From NCBI GenBank assembly GCA_029260765.1, contig JAJDCP010000023.1, positions 1 through 64,000 on the forward strand: a stretch of 64,000 nt of DNA. Reading direction: 5' to 3'. Of the stretch, positions 1-8,416 are shown in pieces. The stretch comes from Planctomycetota bacterium. GTDB taxonomy: Bacteria; Planctomycetota; J058; JAJDCP01. The translations under genes and the position numbers were made by a program. Numbering within the stretch: position 1 is the stretch's first letter; each line of letters opens with the position of its first letter. A model generated the notes under the pieces. It was not told where the DNA came from. It ran no database searches and saw only the letters and a program-made list of their open reading frames with translations.

Positions 1-1234
1 CGGTGGCCAGCGGCAAGCTCTCTACCGAGATCTCCTGCCCCGCCTCGAGGCTGCCGACGCCTTCTTCGACGATTCCCAGAGCGTTGCTGTGCGCTGCCGC
101 CAGCAGTCCACCCGAGCTCTGGTCTGTGTGGGGACGGAAGACCGCCTCGCCAGCCTGCCACGCAAGCCTGCCCACCAGGTAGGCGCGCCGGCCGCGGGGC
201 CCGCGCGCCGGCGCAAGCAGGCGCGCCGTCAGCCGTGGCAGCAGCAGCTCGGTGAGCCCCTGCGCCTTGAGCAGCGCCGGCCGCACGAACTGGTAGAAGG
301 TCACGATCGAGCTGAGCGGATTGCCCGGCAGCCCGAAAAACACTGCACGCCTGCCCGAAGGCGCACCGACCTCCCCAAAAGCCAGCGGCTTGCCCGGCTT
401 GATGCGCACCTTCCAGAAGTCTACCCGACCTCCGGCCAGCTCGGCGACGACGTCCCGGACGATATCGGCGTCTCCCATCGAGACACCTCCCAACGAGACC
501 AACATGTCGGCGTCCTCGACGGCCGACAAGAAGATGTCCCGGCAGCCTGCTGCCTGGTCGGGGGCGATCGGCAAGATCCGCGCGCTGCCGCCCGCCTGAC
601 GGATCAGGCTGGCCACAGCGTGCGCCGAGGAGTTGATGATCTGCCCGAAGCCGGGCTGATTCCCCAACTCGACCAGCTCGTCACCCGTGCTGATCACAGC
701 CACCCGGGGGGCACGCCGGACATGCAGCACCGCGCAGCCCTGTGAGGCGGCCAGGCTGATGGCAGCGGCATTCAGGCGGGTCCCCGCAGCTAGCAGAACT
801 TCCCCGGCCGCGAAGCTCTCGCCTTTGTACCGCACGTTGGCACCACGGCCCGCCGAAGGCAACACCTGCAGCACGACGCTCTCAGGACGCTCCTCTGTGT
901 CTTCCCGGCGGACCACGGTGTCAGCCCCGGCCGGAACCGGCGCACCAGTCATGACCTTGCGCGCATGCCCGGGCAACAGGGTCTGAGGCTCGGCCGGCCC
1001 GGCCAGCTGGGTGCCCTGGACGGGCAGCTCGCAGCCGGGGCTGACTTCGTCCCAGCGGAAGGCATAGCCATCCATGGCCGAATTGGTGAACGGCGGCGAT
1101 GGTTGGAGGGCGCAGACCTCACGTGTCAAGACCCGACCACAGGCCGCATCAAGGCAAAGCTGCTCGGGCCCGACGGGGTGGATGGCGGCCAGTATACGCG
1201 CGCGCGCCTCTTCGACGCTCAGGGCAGTCTGCAT
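1..1234 (-). CDS. moeA: MoeA molybdopterin molybdenumtransferase (3' end off the left edge)
   Basis: MoeA inserts molybdate into adenylylated molybdopterin, the last step of molybdenum cofactor synthesis in the cytoplasm. About 411 codons are visible from an ATG at 1234, close to the family's usual length, so only the last few residues lie outside the window. The family motifs are present: NSAMDGYA at residues 51-58, STGDEL near 182, GGVSMGDAD near 229 in the MoaB-like molybdopterin-binding domain, and GLPGNPLS after it. A ggagac Shine-Dalgarno sits just upstream of the ATG. The gene is transcribed away from gdhA, and no other cofactor gene is visible, so operon partners would lie to the left. 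Recognition is firm. Confidence 0.95.
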   Translation of the reverse strand, partial: MQTALSVEEARARILAAIHPVGPEQLCLDAACGRVLTREVCALQPSPPFTNSAMDGYAFRWDEVSPGCELPVQGTQLAGPAEPQTLLPGHARKVMTGAPVPAGADTVVRREDTEERPESVVLQVLPSAGRGANVRYKGESFAAGEVLLAAGTRLNAAAISLAASQGCAVLHVRRAPRVAVISTGDELVELGNQPGFGQIINSSAHAVASLIRQAGGSARILPIAPDQAAGCRDIFLSAVEDADMLVSLGGVSMGDADIVRDVVAELAGGRVDFWKVRIKPGKPLAFGEVGAPSGRRAVFFGLPGNPLSSIVTFYQFVRPALLKAQGLTELLLPRLTARLLAPARGPRGRRAYLVGRLAWQAGEAVFRPHTDQSSGGLLAAAHSNALGIVEEGVGSLEAGQEISVESLPLAT

Positions 1235-1466
1235 CGGGGGTCTCCTGTGGGTTCCCGCAGAGTATGCCCTGCCCAGCGTCCGCTGTCCACCGACCTCGCA
1301 GGCGCTTTGCTGCTCCAGTTTGTGCCCGGATACACCCCAGCTGTAGAATCAAGGCTCCACTTCCAACCGGCACTCTCGGGGGACTGAGCGCGGTCGCTCG
1401 CTGCCCGAGCCTACCCGGTTTCCCTCGCCGGCCGCGCGCCGGCCGCAGCTTGACAAGGAGCGCACG

Positions 1467-2744
1467 ATGACTGCGTCCGGCACCATGACTCCCTTCGAGA
1501 TGGTCAACTTCCAGTTCGACAAAGCCGCCGACGTCCTCGGCCTGACCGCCCACGACCGGATTCTACTGAAGACCCCCTTCCGTGAGATCCGGGTCGAGCT
1601 GCCGTTGGTCAAAGAAGACGGCTCGCTCGCAAACTACATAGGCTTCCGCATCCAGCACGACAACTCCCGGGGCCCGTGCAAAGGGGGTTTGCGCTACCAC
1701 CCCCACGTCGACGACGACGAGGTGCGCGCGTTGGCCTCGCTGATGACCTGGAAGACCGCCGTGGTGAACATACCGTACGGCGGTGCCAAGGGCGGCATCA
1801 ACTGCGACCCGCGCGACCTCAGCCTGCTCGACCTCGAGCATCTGACGCGCATGTTCACCCAGCGCATCGCCAAATTGATCGGCCCCCGCGAGGACATCCC
1901 CGCACCGGACGTCAACACCAACCCCCAGGTGATGGCCTGGATCATGGACGAGTACTCCAAGACCCACGGCTACAGCCCCGCAGTGGTCACTGGCAAGCCG
2001 ATCTTGCTCGAAGGCTCGCTGGGGCGCAACGAAGCGACCGGTCGTGGCGCCATCTTCGTACTGCAGAACCTGCTCTCCGACCAGGGCAAGACGCTGCCCG
2101 ATGTGCGCGTCGCGGTGCAGGGCTTTGGGAATGTGGGCTCACACGCCGCGCTGTTCGCGCACGAAGGTGGAGCGAAGGTGGTGGCGGTCAGCGACATCGA
2201 AGGGGCGATCTACAATCCGGCTGGGTTCGACCTGCCCGCCCTGCGGGAGCACGTCAAGCAGACCCGTACTGTCGTGGGCTTCGCAGGCAGCCAGCCGCTC
2301 GACGGAGACGCCCTGTTGACGGTCGACTGTGATGTCCTGATTCCCGCGGCGCTGGGTGGAGTGCTGACGGCCGCCAATGCCGGCAGGGTGCAGGCGAAGA
2401 TCGTCATAGAGGGCGCCAACGCGCCTACAACGCCCGAAGCCGACGAGGTGTTTGCTGCCCAGGGAGTGACCGTCGTGCCCGACATCCTGGCGAACGCCGG
2501 CGGCGTGACCTGCTCGTACTTCGAGTGGGTGCAGAACCTGCAGCAGTTCCGCTGGGAAGAGCAAGAGGTGAACACACGTCTCAAGAAGATCCTCGATCAG
2601 GCCTACCAGGACGTCAAATACCTCGCGAACAAGTACAACACCACCCTCAGAACCGCTGCCTTTGCGCTGGCCATCGGCCGCGTGCACGAGACGACGCGGC
2701 TGCGGGAGGGCTCGGTCGAGACCCGCTTGGACGTGGCCTTCTAA
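1467..2744 (+). CDS. gdhA: Glu/Leu/Phe/Val dehydrogenase, probable NAD(P)-glutamate dehydrogenase
   Basis: Catalyses reversible oxidative deamination of glutamate to 2-oxoglutarate and ammonia in the cytoplasm. The 425-residue length is normal for the hexameric family. Visible signatures are GPCKGGLRYHP (substrate region), PYGGAKGGI around the catalytic lysine, PAPDVNTNPQVMAWIMDEYS, and the Rossmann motif VQGFGNVGSHAA near residue 220. The ATG follows an aaggag ribosome binding site, and the stop is followed by a hairpin terminator, so the gene is probably monocistronic. NAD versus NADP preference cannot be read with confidence from the sequence. A role with other amino acids such as leucine cannot be formally excluded, but the glutamate assignment is the most likely. 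Confidence 0.93.
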   Translation: MTASGTMTPFEMVNFQFDKAADVLGLTAHDRILLKTPFREIRVELPLVKEDGSLANYIGFRIQHDNSRGPCKGGLRYHPHVDDDEVRALASLMTWKTAVVNIPYGGAKGGINCDPRDLSLLDLEHLTRMFTQRIAKLIGPREDIPAPDVNTNPQVMAWIMDEYSKTHGYSPAVVTGKPILLEGSLGRNEATGRGAIFVLQNLLSDQGKTLPDVRVAVQGFGNVGSHAALFAHEGGAKVVAVSDIEGAIYNPAGFDLPALREHVKQTRTVVGFAGSQPLDGDALLTVDCDVLIPAALGGVLTAANAGRVQAKIVIEGANAPTTPEADEVFAAQGVTVVPDILANAGGVTCSYFEWVQNLQQFRWEEQEVNTRLKKILDQAYQDVKYLANKYNTTLRTAAFALAIGRVHETTRLREGSVETRLDVAF

Positions 2745-2791
2745 CAAGCCTCCATCTGTGAGCATACCAGCAGCGTAAGCCGTTGCTCCCC

Positions 2792-2822
2792 AAACGCCTC
2801 CGCCTTCTCGGCGGGGGCGTTT
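2792..2822 (+). terminator. Hairpin terminator after gdhA
   Basis: A 13-bp stem (2792-2804 with 2810-2822, a single G-T wobble) closes on a short TTCT(C) loop 48 bases after the gdhA stop. An AAA/TTT pair lies at the stem base, but the following T-run is short (ttactt). It is likely an intrinsic terminator for gdhA. Confidence 0.6.
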
Positions 2823-2952
2823 ACTTGTTATTCGACGGCGAGACGGTAATAACAACAAGGTCGACAGTCCCAACCAAGATCGGGCGGTTCCCATCGAGCG
2901 CAAACGGACAGATTCTTCCCATTGGCTGCGCTCGATCCGTTTCCAGCGGACG

Positions 2953-4725
2953 TTGGTGCTCGTCGCGATCATGGTGTGCGTCACTCTGGGCTCCTCGGGC
3001 ACCGGGCTGGTGCTGATGTACAGCGCGCATTACAACAGCCAGGGTGAGAACCTGGCCGAGCTGGTGCGGCAACAAACCGCCACCTGGAATGCCGTCGCGC
3101 GCTACGACACAGCGCACGACCGGACGATGGCGGACGGTGGGTTCGAAGCCACGCTCGCTCAGATGCGGCGCGCCCACAGTCGCCTGACCGGCTTCGGGGA
3201 GAGTGGCGAGCTGATCGTCGCCCGCGCGCGCGGGGACAGCCTCGAGTTCCTCGTCCCGCTGCGCCATGCGCCAGGTGTCCAGTCCGTCCATCTCGAGGGC
3301 ACCCATTCAGAGCCCATGCGCCGTGCGCTGCGCGGCGAGCAGGGGTTGACCGAGCTGCTCGACTACCGCGGTGAGACCGTACTCGCCGCCTATGCCCCGG
3401 TCGAAGGCCTCGGCGTCGGCATGGTCGCCAAGCTGGACCTGCAAGAAATCCGCGCCAGCTTTCTGTCTGCCGCGCTCACGGTAGTCGGCGTCACATTGGT
3501 GCTGATCCTGCTGGGGATTCTGGTCTTTCTGCGGGTCACCGGCCCGGTGCTGCGACGCATGCATCGCCAACGCCGCTTCATGCGCACGCTCATCACCAAC
3601 CTGCCGGGGGTCGCGTACCGCTGCCGGCTCGATCCCGACTGGCCGATGGAATTCATCAGCGACGGGATCTTGCGGCTGGCTGGATATCCGGCAAACGAGA
3701 TCCTCAACGGCAACATCATGTACGGGCGCGACCTCATCCACCCCGACGACCGAGAGCGCGTCTTCGTCGCGATCCAGACAGCCTTGGAGGAAGGCCGCGG
3801 CTTCGAGCTGCGCTACCGGATCTACACCAAAGACAGACAGCTCCGATGGGTCTGGGAGCGCGGCTGTGGTGTCGACGCAGCCGCCGGAGAGCTCCGCGCT
3901 CTCGAGGGTTTCATCTGTGACATCACTCCGCTCAAGGAGGCCGAAGACGCCCGAGAACGGCTGACAACAGAGCTCGAGAACAGGGTCGCGCAGAGGACCG
4001 AAGAGTTGCAAGAGGCCAACCTGCTGCTCGAGGTCTCGAACAGTGAGCTCGAACAGTTCGCGTACGTCGCCTCCCACGACCTGCGCGCTCCGCTACGCGC
4101 GATCGACAATCTCTCGCAGTGGATCGCCGAAGATCTCGGTAGCGACCTGGACGGTGAGGTCGCTGAGAACCTGGGCTTGATGCGTGGCCGTGTGCAACGC
4201 ATGTCGGCGATGCTCGACAGCCTGCTGCAATACTCCAGAGTGGGGCGCAAGGAAACCTCTGTCGAGACCGTCGATGTCGCCAAACTGCTGCGCGAGCTGA
4301 TCGAGCTGAACCCTCCGCCCGATGGGATCTCGGTGGAAGTCGGCGCGGGCATGCCTACGCTGACCACACAGGGCGTGCCGCTGCGGCATGTCTTCACCAA
4401 CCTGATCGCCAACGCCATCCGTCACCATGACCGGGAACAAGGCTGCATCCGTGTGGAGGCGCAGAAGCGCGATACGTGCTGGGAGTTTTCTGTCAGCGAC
4501 GACGGTCCCGGCATTCCGGAGCGCTTCCAAGAACGCGTCTTCCAGCTCTTCCAGACCCTCAAAGCCCGCGACAGCGGCGGGGGCACCGGTATGGGCCTGG
4601 CGCTGGTCAAGAAGTATGTCGAGGCGGTCGGCGGGGAGCTGCGGCTGCAATCCGAGGGGCGCGGCTGCTGCTTCATCTTCAGCTGGCCGGAATCCGAGCA
4701 GACCAGCGCACAGCCGGCGGTCTGA
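2953..4725 (+). CDS. Membrane sensor histidine kinase with periplasmic sensor and PAS domain
   Basis: A signal-transducing kinase of the inner membrane. Order of parts: an N-terminal transmembrane helix, a periplasmic sensing region to about residue 165, a second helix (about 167-190), a PAS domain with its PAC segment (about 210-330), a short coiled coil, a HisKA dimerisation helix with SHDLRAPLRAI (phosphoacceptor His near 375), and a HATPase domain with NLIANAIRHH, DDGPGIPE and GTGMGLAL. The start is uncertain. TTG 2953 falls at the very edge of the first helix, and the frame stays open upstream with a basic stretch (RSIRFQRT) typical of a cytoplasmic N-terminus, but no ATG or GTG is found there. 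No response regulator is adjacent. It converges on the ABC permease gene. Confidence 0.88.
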   Translation: MVLVAIMVCVTLGSSGTGLVLMYSAHYNSQGENLAELVRQQTATWNAVARYDTAHDRTMADGGFEATLAQMRRAHSRLTGFGESGELIVARARGDSLEFLVPLRHAPGVQSVHLEGTHSEPMRRALRGEQGLTELLDYRGETVLAAYAPVEGLGVGMVAKLDLQEIRASFLSAALTVVGVTLVLILLGILVFLRVTGPVLRRMHRQRRFMRTLITNLPGVAYRCRLDPDWPMEFISDGILRLAGYPANEILNGNIMYGRDLIHPDDRERVFVAIQTALEEGRGFELRYRIYTKDRQLRWVWERGCGVDAAAGELRALEGFICDITPLKEAEDARERLTTELENRVAQRTEELQEANLLLEVSNSELEQFAYVASHDLRAPLRAIDNLSQWIAEDLGSDLDGEVAENLGLMRGRVQRMSAMLDSLLQYSRVGRKETSVETVDVAKLLRELIELNPPPDGISVEVGAGMPTLTTQGVPLRHVFTNLIANAIRHHDREQGCIRVEAQKRDTCWEFSVSDDGPGIPERFQERVFQLFQTLKARDSGGGTGMGLALVKKYVEAVGGELRLQSEGRGCCFIFSWPESEQTSAQPAV

Positions 4726-6012
4726 TCAGGTCGGCCGCAGCGGCGCGCTCCGAAGGCCCACCAGCGCACAGCCGATCCCCCACAGGGAGAGCACCCCCAC
4801 CGGGAGCAACGCGTCGCCTGCACCCAAGCCACGCCAGGTCATCGCGGCCAGGCCCTCGGTCGCCCAGATCGTCGGCAGGCACCGGGCGATCTGGCGCAAC
4901 CAGGAAGGCAGCAGGAAGCTCGGCAACCAGGCTCCGCCCGTGAAGCTGAGCAGCAGAATCACCAGGGTGCCGATGCCGGCGAGCTGAGCTTCACTACGTG
5001 CCAGCCCCGCGAGCATCATCGCAAACCCACCGATGAACAGCGCCTGGGCGAAGATGACGGCCAAGAAGCCCACGAGCGGCCCGCGGATGGGGATCCCGAA
5101 CAGCACTATGCCGCACCCGAACACCGCCGCCGAGATCAAGACCGACAGCAGTCCCGCCGACAGGCCACGCCCCACCAGGATCTGCCAAGCCGGAAAAGGC
5201 GCCAGACGCAGGCGCGTCAGGGTTCCCCCCGCGCGCTCGCGCAGAAACTCGGTCGCCGCCTGTTGCCCCCAGAACAAGAGGAACATACAGAGCATGCCGG
5301 AGAAGTTGTGGGCGTGGCTGTGGAAGCCCTGAGCGGGCCCCGCGGCTACCACCTCCTGGCGCTCGAAACGCAAGGGAGGTTGCAGCCCCGGTCCTTCGTT
5401 CGCTTCAGCGCCTCCCGCCGCTTCCAGGCTATCGGCCAGGGCCCGTCCGCTGTCGAGGAAGCCCGTCCAGGCGAGGCTGTCGCCCGGAACCGTCTCGGCC
5501 TCGAGATCCGCGCGCAGGCCGTCGAACAGCTCCCGCATGGTGCTCGGGCTGGTGAAAGACTGGCCGATCTGTTCCATCATCAACTGCGTCAACAGGCCCT
5601 GCACCAGGCCCGCCTCGGCGCTGCGGGACGGGTCGACCAGCAGCTCGACGGCCGGGCGCGTCTGCCCGTCGAACAGCGCGCTCGGTTGCAGTGCCTCGCC
5701 GCTACCCACAGGCAGGATCACGGCCAGCGCCGCACGTCCGCGGGCGATGCGCTGATGCGCCTCTTCCCGACTCAGCTCGGTCACTAGCAGTGAAGAGTCG
5801 GCCTCGATGCGTGCGACCAGAGCGCGGACCCGCGGGCTCTGATCCTCATCGACCAGCAGCAGGCTCAGCTCGCGCGGCCGGCTCGAGGGCGCGAAGATCA
5901 CGCCGAGCAGGCTGGCGATCATCACGGGGACTGCCACCGTCAAGGCCGCCCCGCGACGGTCGGCGAGGAAGCGCCACAGGTCCTTGCGGATCAGCCAGAA
6001 CAGCGCGTTCAA
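4726..6012 (-). CDS. ABC-2 type transporter permease
   Basis: Membrane subunit of an ABC exporter. The layout is that of the ABC2_membrane_3 family: one N-terminal helix (residues about 20-40), a long extracytoplasmic domain of roughly 200 residues, then five or six C-terminal helices from about residue 235. The probable start is TTG at 6012, which overlaps the TGA of the upstream ATPase gene by 4 bp. This implies translational coupling and a two-subunit complex. The stop abuts the end of the convergent kinase gene. The substrate is unknown; relatives export drugs, lipids or polysaccharides. The membrane-transport role is clear, the cargo is not. Confidence 0.85.
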   Translation of the reverse strand: MNALFWLIRKDLWRFLADRRGAALTVAVPVMIASLLGVIFAPSSRPRELSLLLVDEDQSPRVRALVARIEADSSLLVTELSREEAHQRIARGRAALAVILPVGSGEALQPSALFDGQTRPAVELLVDPSRSAEAGLVQGLLTQLMMEQIGQSFTSPSTMRELFDGLRADLEAETVPGDSLAWTGFLDSGRALADSLEAAGGAEANEGPGLQPPLRFERQEVVAAGPAQGFHSHAHNFSGMLCMFLLFWGQQAATEFLRERAGGTLTRLRLAPFPAWQILVGRGLSAGLLSVLISAAVFGCGIVLFGIPIRGPLVGFLAVIFAQALFIGGFAMMLAGLARSEAQLAGIGTLVILLLSFTGGAWLPSFLLPSWLRQIARCLPTIWATEGLAAMTWRGLGAGDALLPVGVLSLWGIGCALVGLRSAPLRPT

Positions 6013-6848
6013 GACCCATCTCGCAGGGAGTGGCCGGTCAGCTCCAGAAACACATCTTCGAGACTACGGGCGGTGGGCCGCAATGCTGTGCTGGCGATGC
6101 CCGCGTCCTCCAACGCGGCGCGCAGAGCTTCGCTGCTGGTCGGTTCAGCAAGCTCTAGGGTAAAGCTCGCGGACGCCTGTGTCTGTCCCAGCACACCGGC
6201 CAGACTATCGACCACCACCAACCGGCCGTGGTCGATGATGGCTACCTGCTCGCAGAGCGCCTCGACTTCCTCCATGTAGTGGGTCGTGTAGACGATGGTC
6301 ATCCCCTCTCGGTGCAGGCGGCGGATGGTCTCGAAGAGGTGCTGGCGGGATTGCGGATCGACGCCGACGGTCGGTTCGTCACAGATCAGCAAGCGCGGTT
6401 GGTGGACCAGGGAGCAGGCCAGGTTCAGACGTCGCCGCATACCGCCGGAGAGCTGGCCCGCGCGGCTCTTGCGTCGCGCTCCCAGCTGCGCAAGCTCGAG
6501 GGCCTGCTCGACCCCCTGCTGCAGATTACGTCCGGCCAGACCGTGCAGGCCCCCGAACAGCTGCAGGTTCTGCAGCACGCTCAGCTCGTCGTAGAGCGCC
6601 AGCTCCTGCGGCACCATGCCGAGCAGGCGGCGCACCTCACGCGCGGAGGTCAGAGGATCGAGGCCGGCGACCCGCAGGCTGCCCGCATCAGGCCGCAGCA
6701 GGCCAGCCACACAACGCAGTGTGGTGGTCTTGCCCGCGCCGTTCGGGCCGAGCAGGCCGAACAAGGATCCCTGGGGTATGTGCAGACTGAGGCCGCGGAC
6801 CGCAGGTTGCGTACCGAAAGACTTGCAGAGCTGATCGATGTGGAGCAT
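6009..6848 (-). CDS. ABC transporter ATP-binding protein
   Basis: Nucleotide-binding subunit partnered with the permease downstream. Motifs: Walker A GPNGAGKTTT, Q-loop, the signature LSGGMRRRLNLA, Walker B LLICDEPTVGVD and the H-loop TTHYMEE. The C-terminal extension of about 70 residues, with a VFLELTGHSL ending, resembles the DrrA/NatA type that drives ABC-2 permeases. The ATG at 6848 is preferred over an in-frame TTG at 6863, although neither has a strong ribosome binding site. It is the first gene of a two-gene unit with its permease, with a 4-bp overlap, and DUF4870 lies 21 bp upstream on the same strand. Confidence 0.93.
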   Translation of the reverse strand: MLHIDQLCKSFGTQPAVRGLSLHIPQGSLFGLLGPNGAGKTTTLRCVAGLLRPDAGSLRVAGLDPLTSAREVRRLLGMVPQELALYDELSVLQNLQLFGGLHGLAGRNLQQGVEQALELAQLGARRKSRAGQLSGGMRRRLNLACSLVHQPRLLICDEPTVGVDPQSRQHLFETIRRLHREGMTIVYTTHYMEEVEALCEQVAIIDHGRLVVVDSLAGVLGQTQASASFTLELAEPTSSEALRAALEDAGIASTALRPTARSLEDVFLELTGHSLRDGS

Positions 6849-6869
6849 GCGGGAGTCTACCAATGGAGA

Positions 6870-7271
6870 TCAAACAAAGCGAAGGCACAGCGGGTAGCGG
6901 TACGGCTCTCCGCGGTAGGCGGCAAGGGCCGCGAGGACAGTACAGACGACATCGAGCACGACCAGACCGAGCAGGATCGGGATTCCGATCAGGAAGAAGC
7001 ACAGGGGAATGCACAACAGTCCATACAACGTCAGGCTGAGCTGGAAGTTGACAGCCTCGCGCCCATGGAGATCGACGGACGGGAAGGCATTCTTCTGGAT
7101 CTGCCACACCAGCACGGGACCTACAATGTGGCCGAACGGAATGGTAGAGCCCGCGAAGCTGGCCAGGTGGCAGAGCATCGACCAGGTACGTGACTCTTCG
7201 GCGCGCTTGCGCGCCGCCCCCGGCGGGACGGGTTCGGAAAAGAGAGTGTTGTGCAAGGGGGCCTCGGACAT
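6870..7271 (-). CDS. DUF4870 domain membrane protein
   Basis: A 133-residue inner-membrane protein. It has the DUF4870 pattern: a W.MLCHLA(S) opening, then GHIVGPVLVWQIQKNAFPSVDLHGREAVNFQ, in which a reentrant segment is followed by an H-x-REA-NFQ motif, then two C-terminal helices. The family is widespread, related to Tic20-like folds, and without a settled biochemical role. The ATG has a ggagg ribosome binding site. It is 21 bp upstream of the ABC ATPase gene and may share its transcript, but a functional tie to export is only inferred. Confidence 0.88.
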   Translation of the reverse strand: MSEAPLHNTLFSEPVPPGAARKRAEESRTWSMLCHLASFAGSTIPFGHIVGPVLVWQIQKNAFPSVDLHGREAVNFQLSLTLYGLLCIPLCFFLIGIPILLGLVVLDVVCTVLAALAAYRGEPYRYPLCLRFV

Positions 7272-7473
7272 GGCGGTCCTCCAGTTAGCTTGTCCAAACC
7301 TTCTGCAAGCCCCGGGCCGATGTAGCGGCCAGCCGCGATCGCGCCTCGTTGGCGGTCCTCCCGTCCGCTGCCGCTGCGCGCACTGGTGGGGACCGCCACT
7401 GCGTGGTGCCCAGCCCTATTTACGTGCCCTGCGGATTATGCGAGCCTGTCGGCCCTGCCTTGGGGGCCCGACT

Positions 7474-8406
7474 GTGGCTGCGTTGTTCCAGACGGGCGAG
7501 TTCTACGCGCTGGCCTGCGCTCTGGTCTGGGCGATCGCGGTCGTGTTGTTCCGCAAGAGCGTCGCCGGCACCGGCCCGATCGCGCTCAACTTGTTCAAGA
7601 ACAGCGTGGCCGCCCTGGCCTACCTGTTGACCATGGTGTTGCTCGGCCTGCCCTTCTTTCCCGCAGAGGCGATCGGCAGCGACTGGGCCGTATTGTTCCT
7701 CAGCGGCGCGATCGGCATCGGCATCGCCGACTCGCTGTTCTTCGCCAGCCTGCATCGGCTGGGCGCGGGCCGCCAGGCGATCGTCGACTGTGCCTACAGC
7801 CCGTGCGTGTTGTTGTGCGCGTGGATCTACCTTGATGAGACCATCAGCATCTTCTTGTTGGTCGCGATCGTGCTGATGGTGCTGGCGATCCTGATCGGCA
7901 CCTACGACCCGCGTGCGCCTGCGCGCAGGGAGCTCTGGAAGGGCGTCTGTTTCGGGTTGGCCGCGGTCAGCCTGATGGCCCTGGGAATCGTGATCGCCAA
8001 GCCGGTGCTCGAGACCTCTGAGGTCTGGTGGGCCACCACAGTGCGCTTGCTTGGCGGGCAGTGCTTCCTCGCGCTGTTCGTCATCTCTCCGCGCCAACGT
8101 GCCGACATCAAGCGCTGCTTCCGGCCCTCGCGCAGCTGGAAGCTGCTGGTGCCCGCCAGTCTGGTCGGCACGTACCTCGCCCTGCTGCTGTGGATCTTGA
8201 GCTACAAGTACACCGAGAAGGCGACGCTGGCAGGACTGCTCAACCAATCGAGCACGATCTTCATCTTGATCCTGGCGGCCCTGTTCTTGAAGGAACCGAT
8301 CACGCGCCGCACACTCGCGGCGATCACGCTGGGACTGGCCGGCGTGGTGCTGGCGACGGCGGGGCCCGAGCTGTGGGAGATGTTGGTTGCGGGCGGACGA
8401 GGTTAG
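7474..8406 (+). CDS. EamA-family (drug/metabolite superfamily) transporter
   Basis: A ten-helix inner-membrane transporter built from two EamA repeats, about 310 residues, the usual size. The first repeat begins FYALACALVWAIAVVLFRKS and the second begins around residue 155 with FGLAAVSLMALGIVIAKP. The end of the second repeat has the typical FLKEPITRRTLAAITLGLAGVVLAT. The start is a choice between GTG 7474, preceded by a G-rich ribosome binding site, and ATG 7438, which adds 12 residues. Substrates in the superfamily range from amino acids to nucleotide sugars, and nothing here narrows that. It stands alone and converges on the kinase gene. Confidence 0.87.
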   Translation: MAALFQTGEFYALACALVWAIAVVLFRKSVAGTGPIALNLFKNSVAALAYLLTMVLLGLPFFPAEAIGSDWAVLFLSGAIGIGIADSLFFASLHRLGAGRQAIVDCAYSPCVLLCAWIYLDETISIFLLVAIVLMVLAILIGTYDPRAPARRELWKGVCFGLAAVSLMALGIVIAKPVLETSEVWWATTVRLLGGQCFLALFVISPRQRADIKRCFRPSRSWKLLVPASLVGTYLALLLWILSYKYTEKATLAGLLNQSSTIFILILAALFLKEPITRRTLAAITLGLAGVVLATAGPELWEMLVAGGRG

Positions 8407-8416
8407 CCGCAACCGA

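Noticed and set aside
7009..7473. Upstream extension of the EamA transporter frame
   Set aside because: It runs opposite the DUF4870 gene and its translation is not membrane-protein-like; the first EamA helix begins near 7500.
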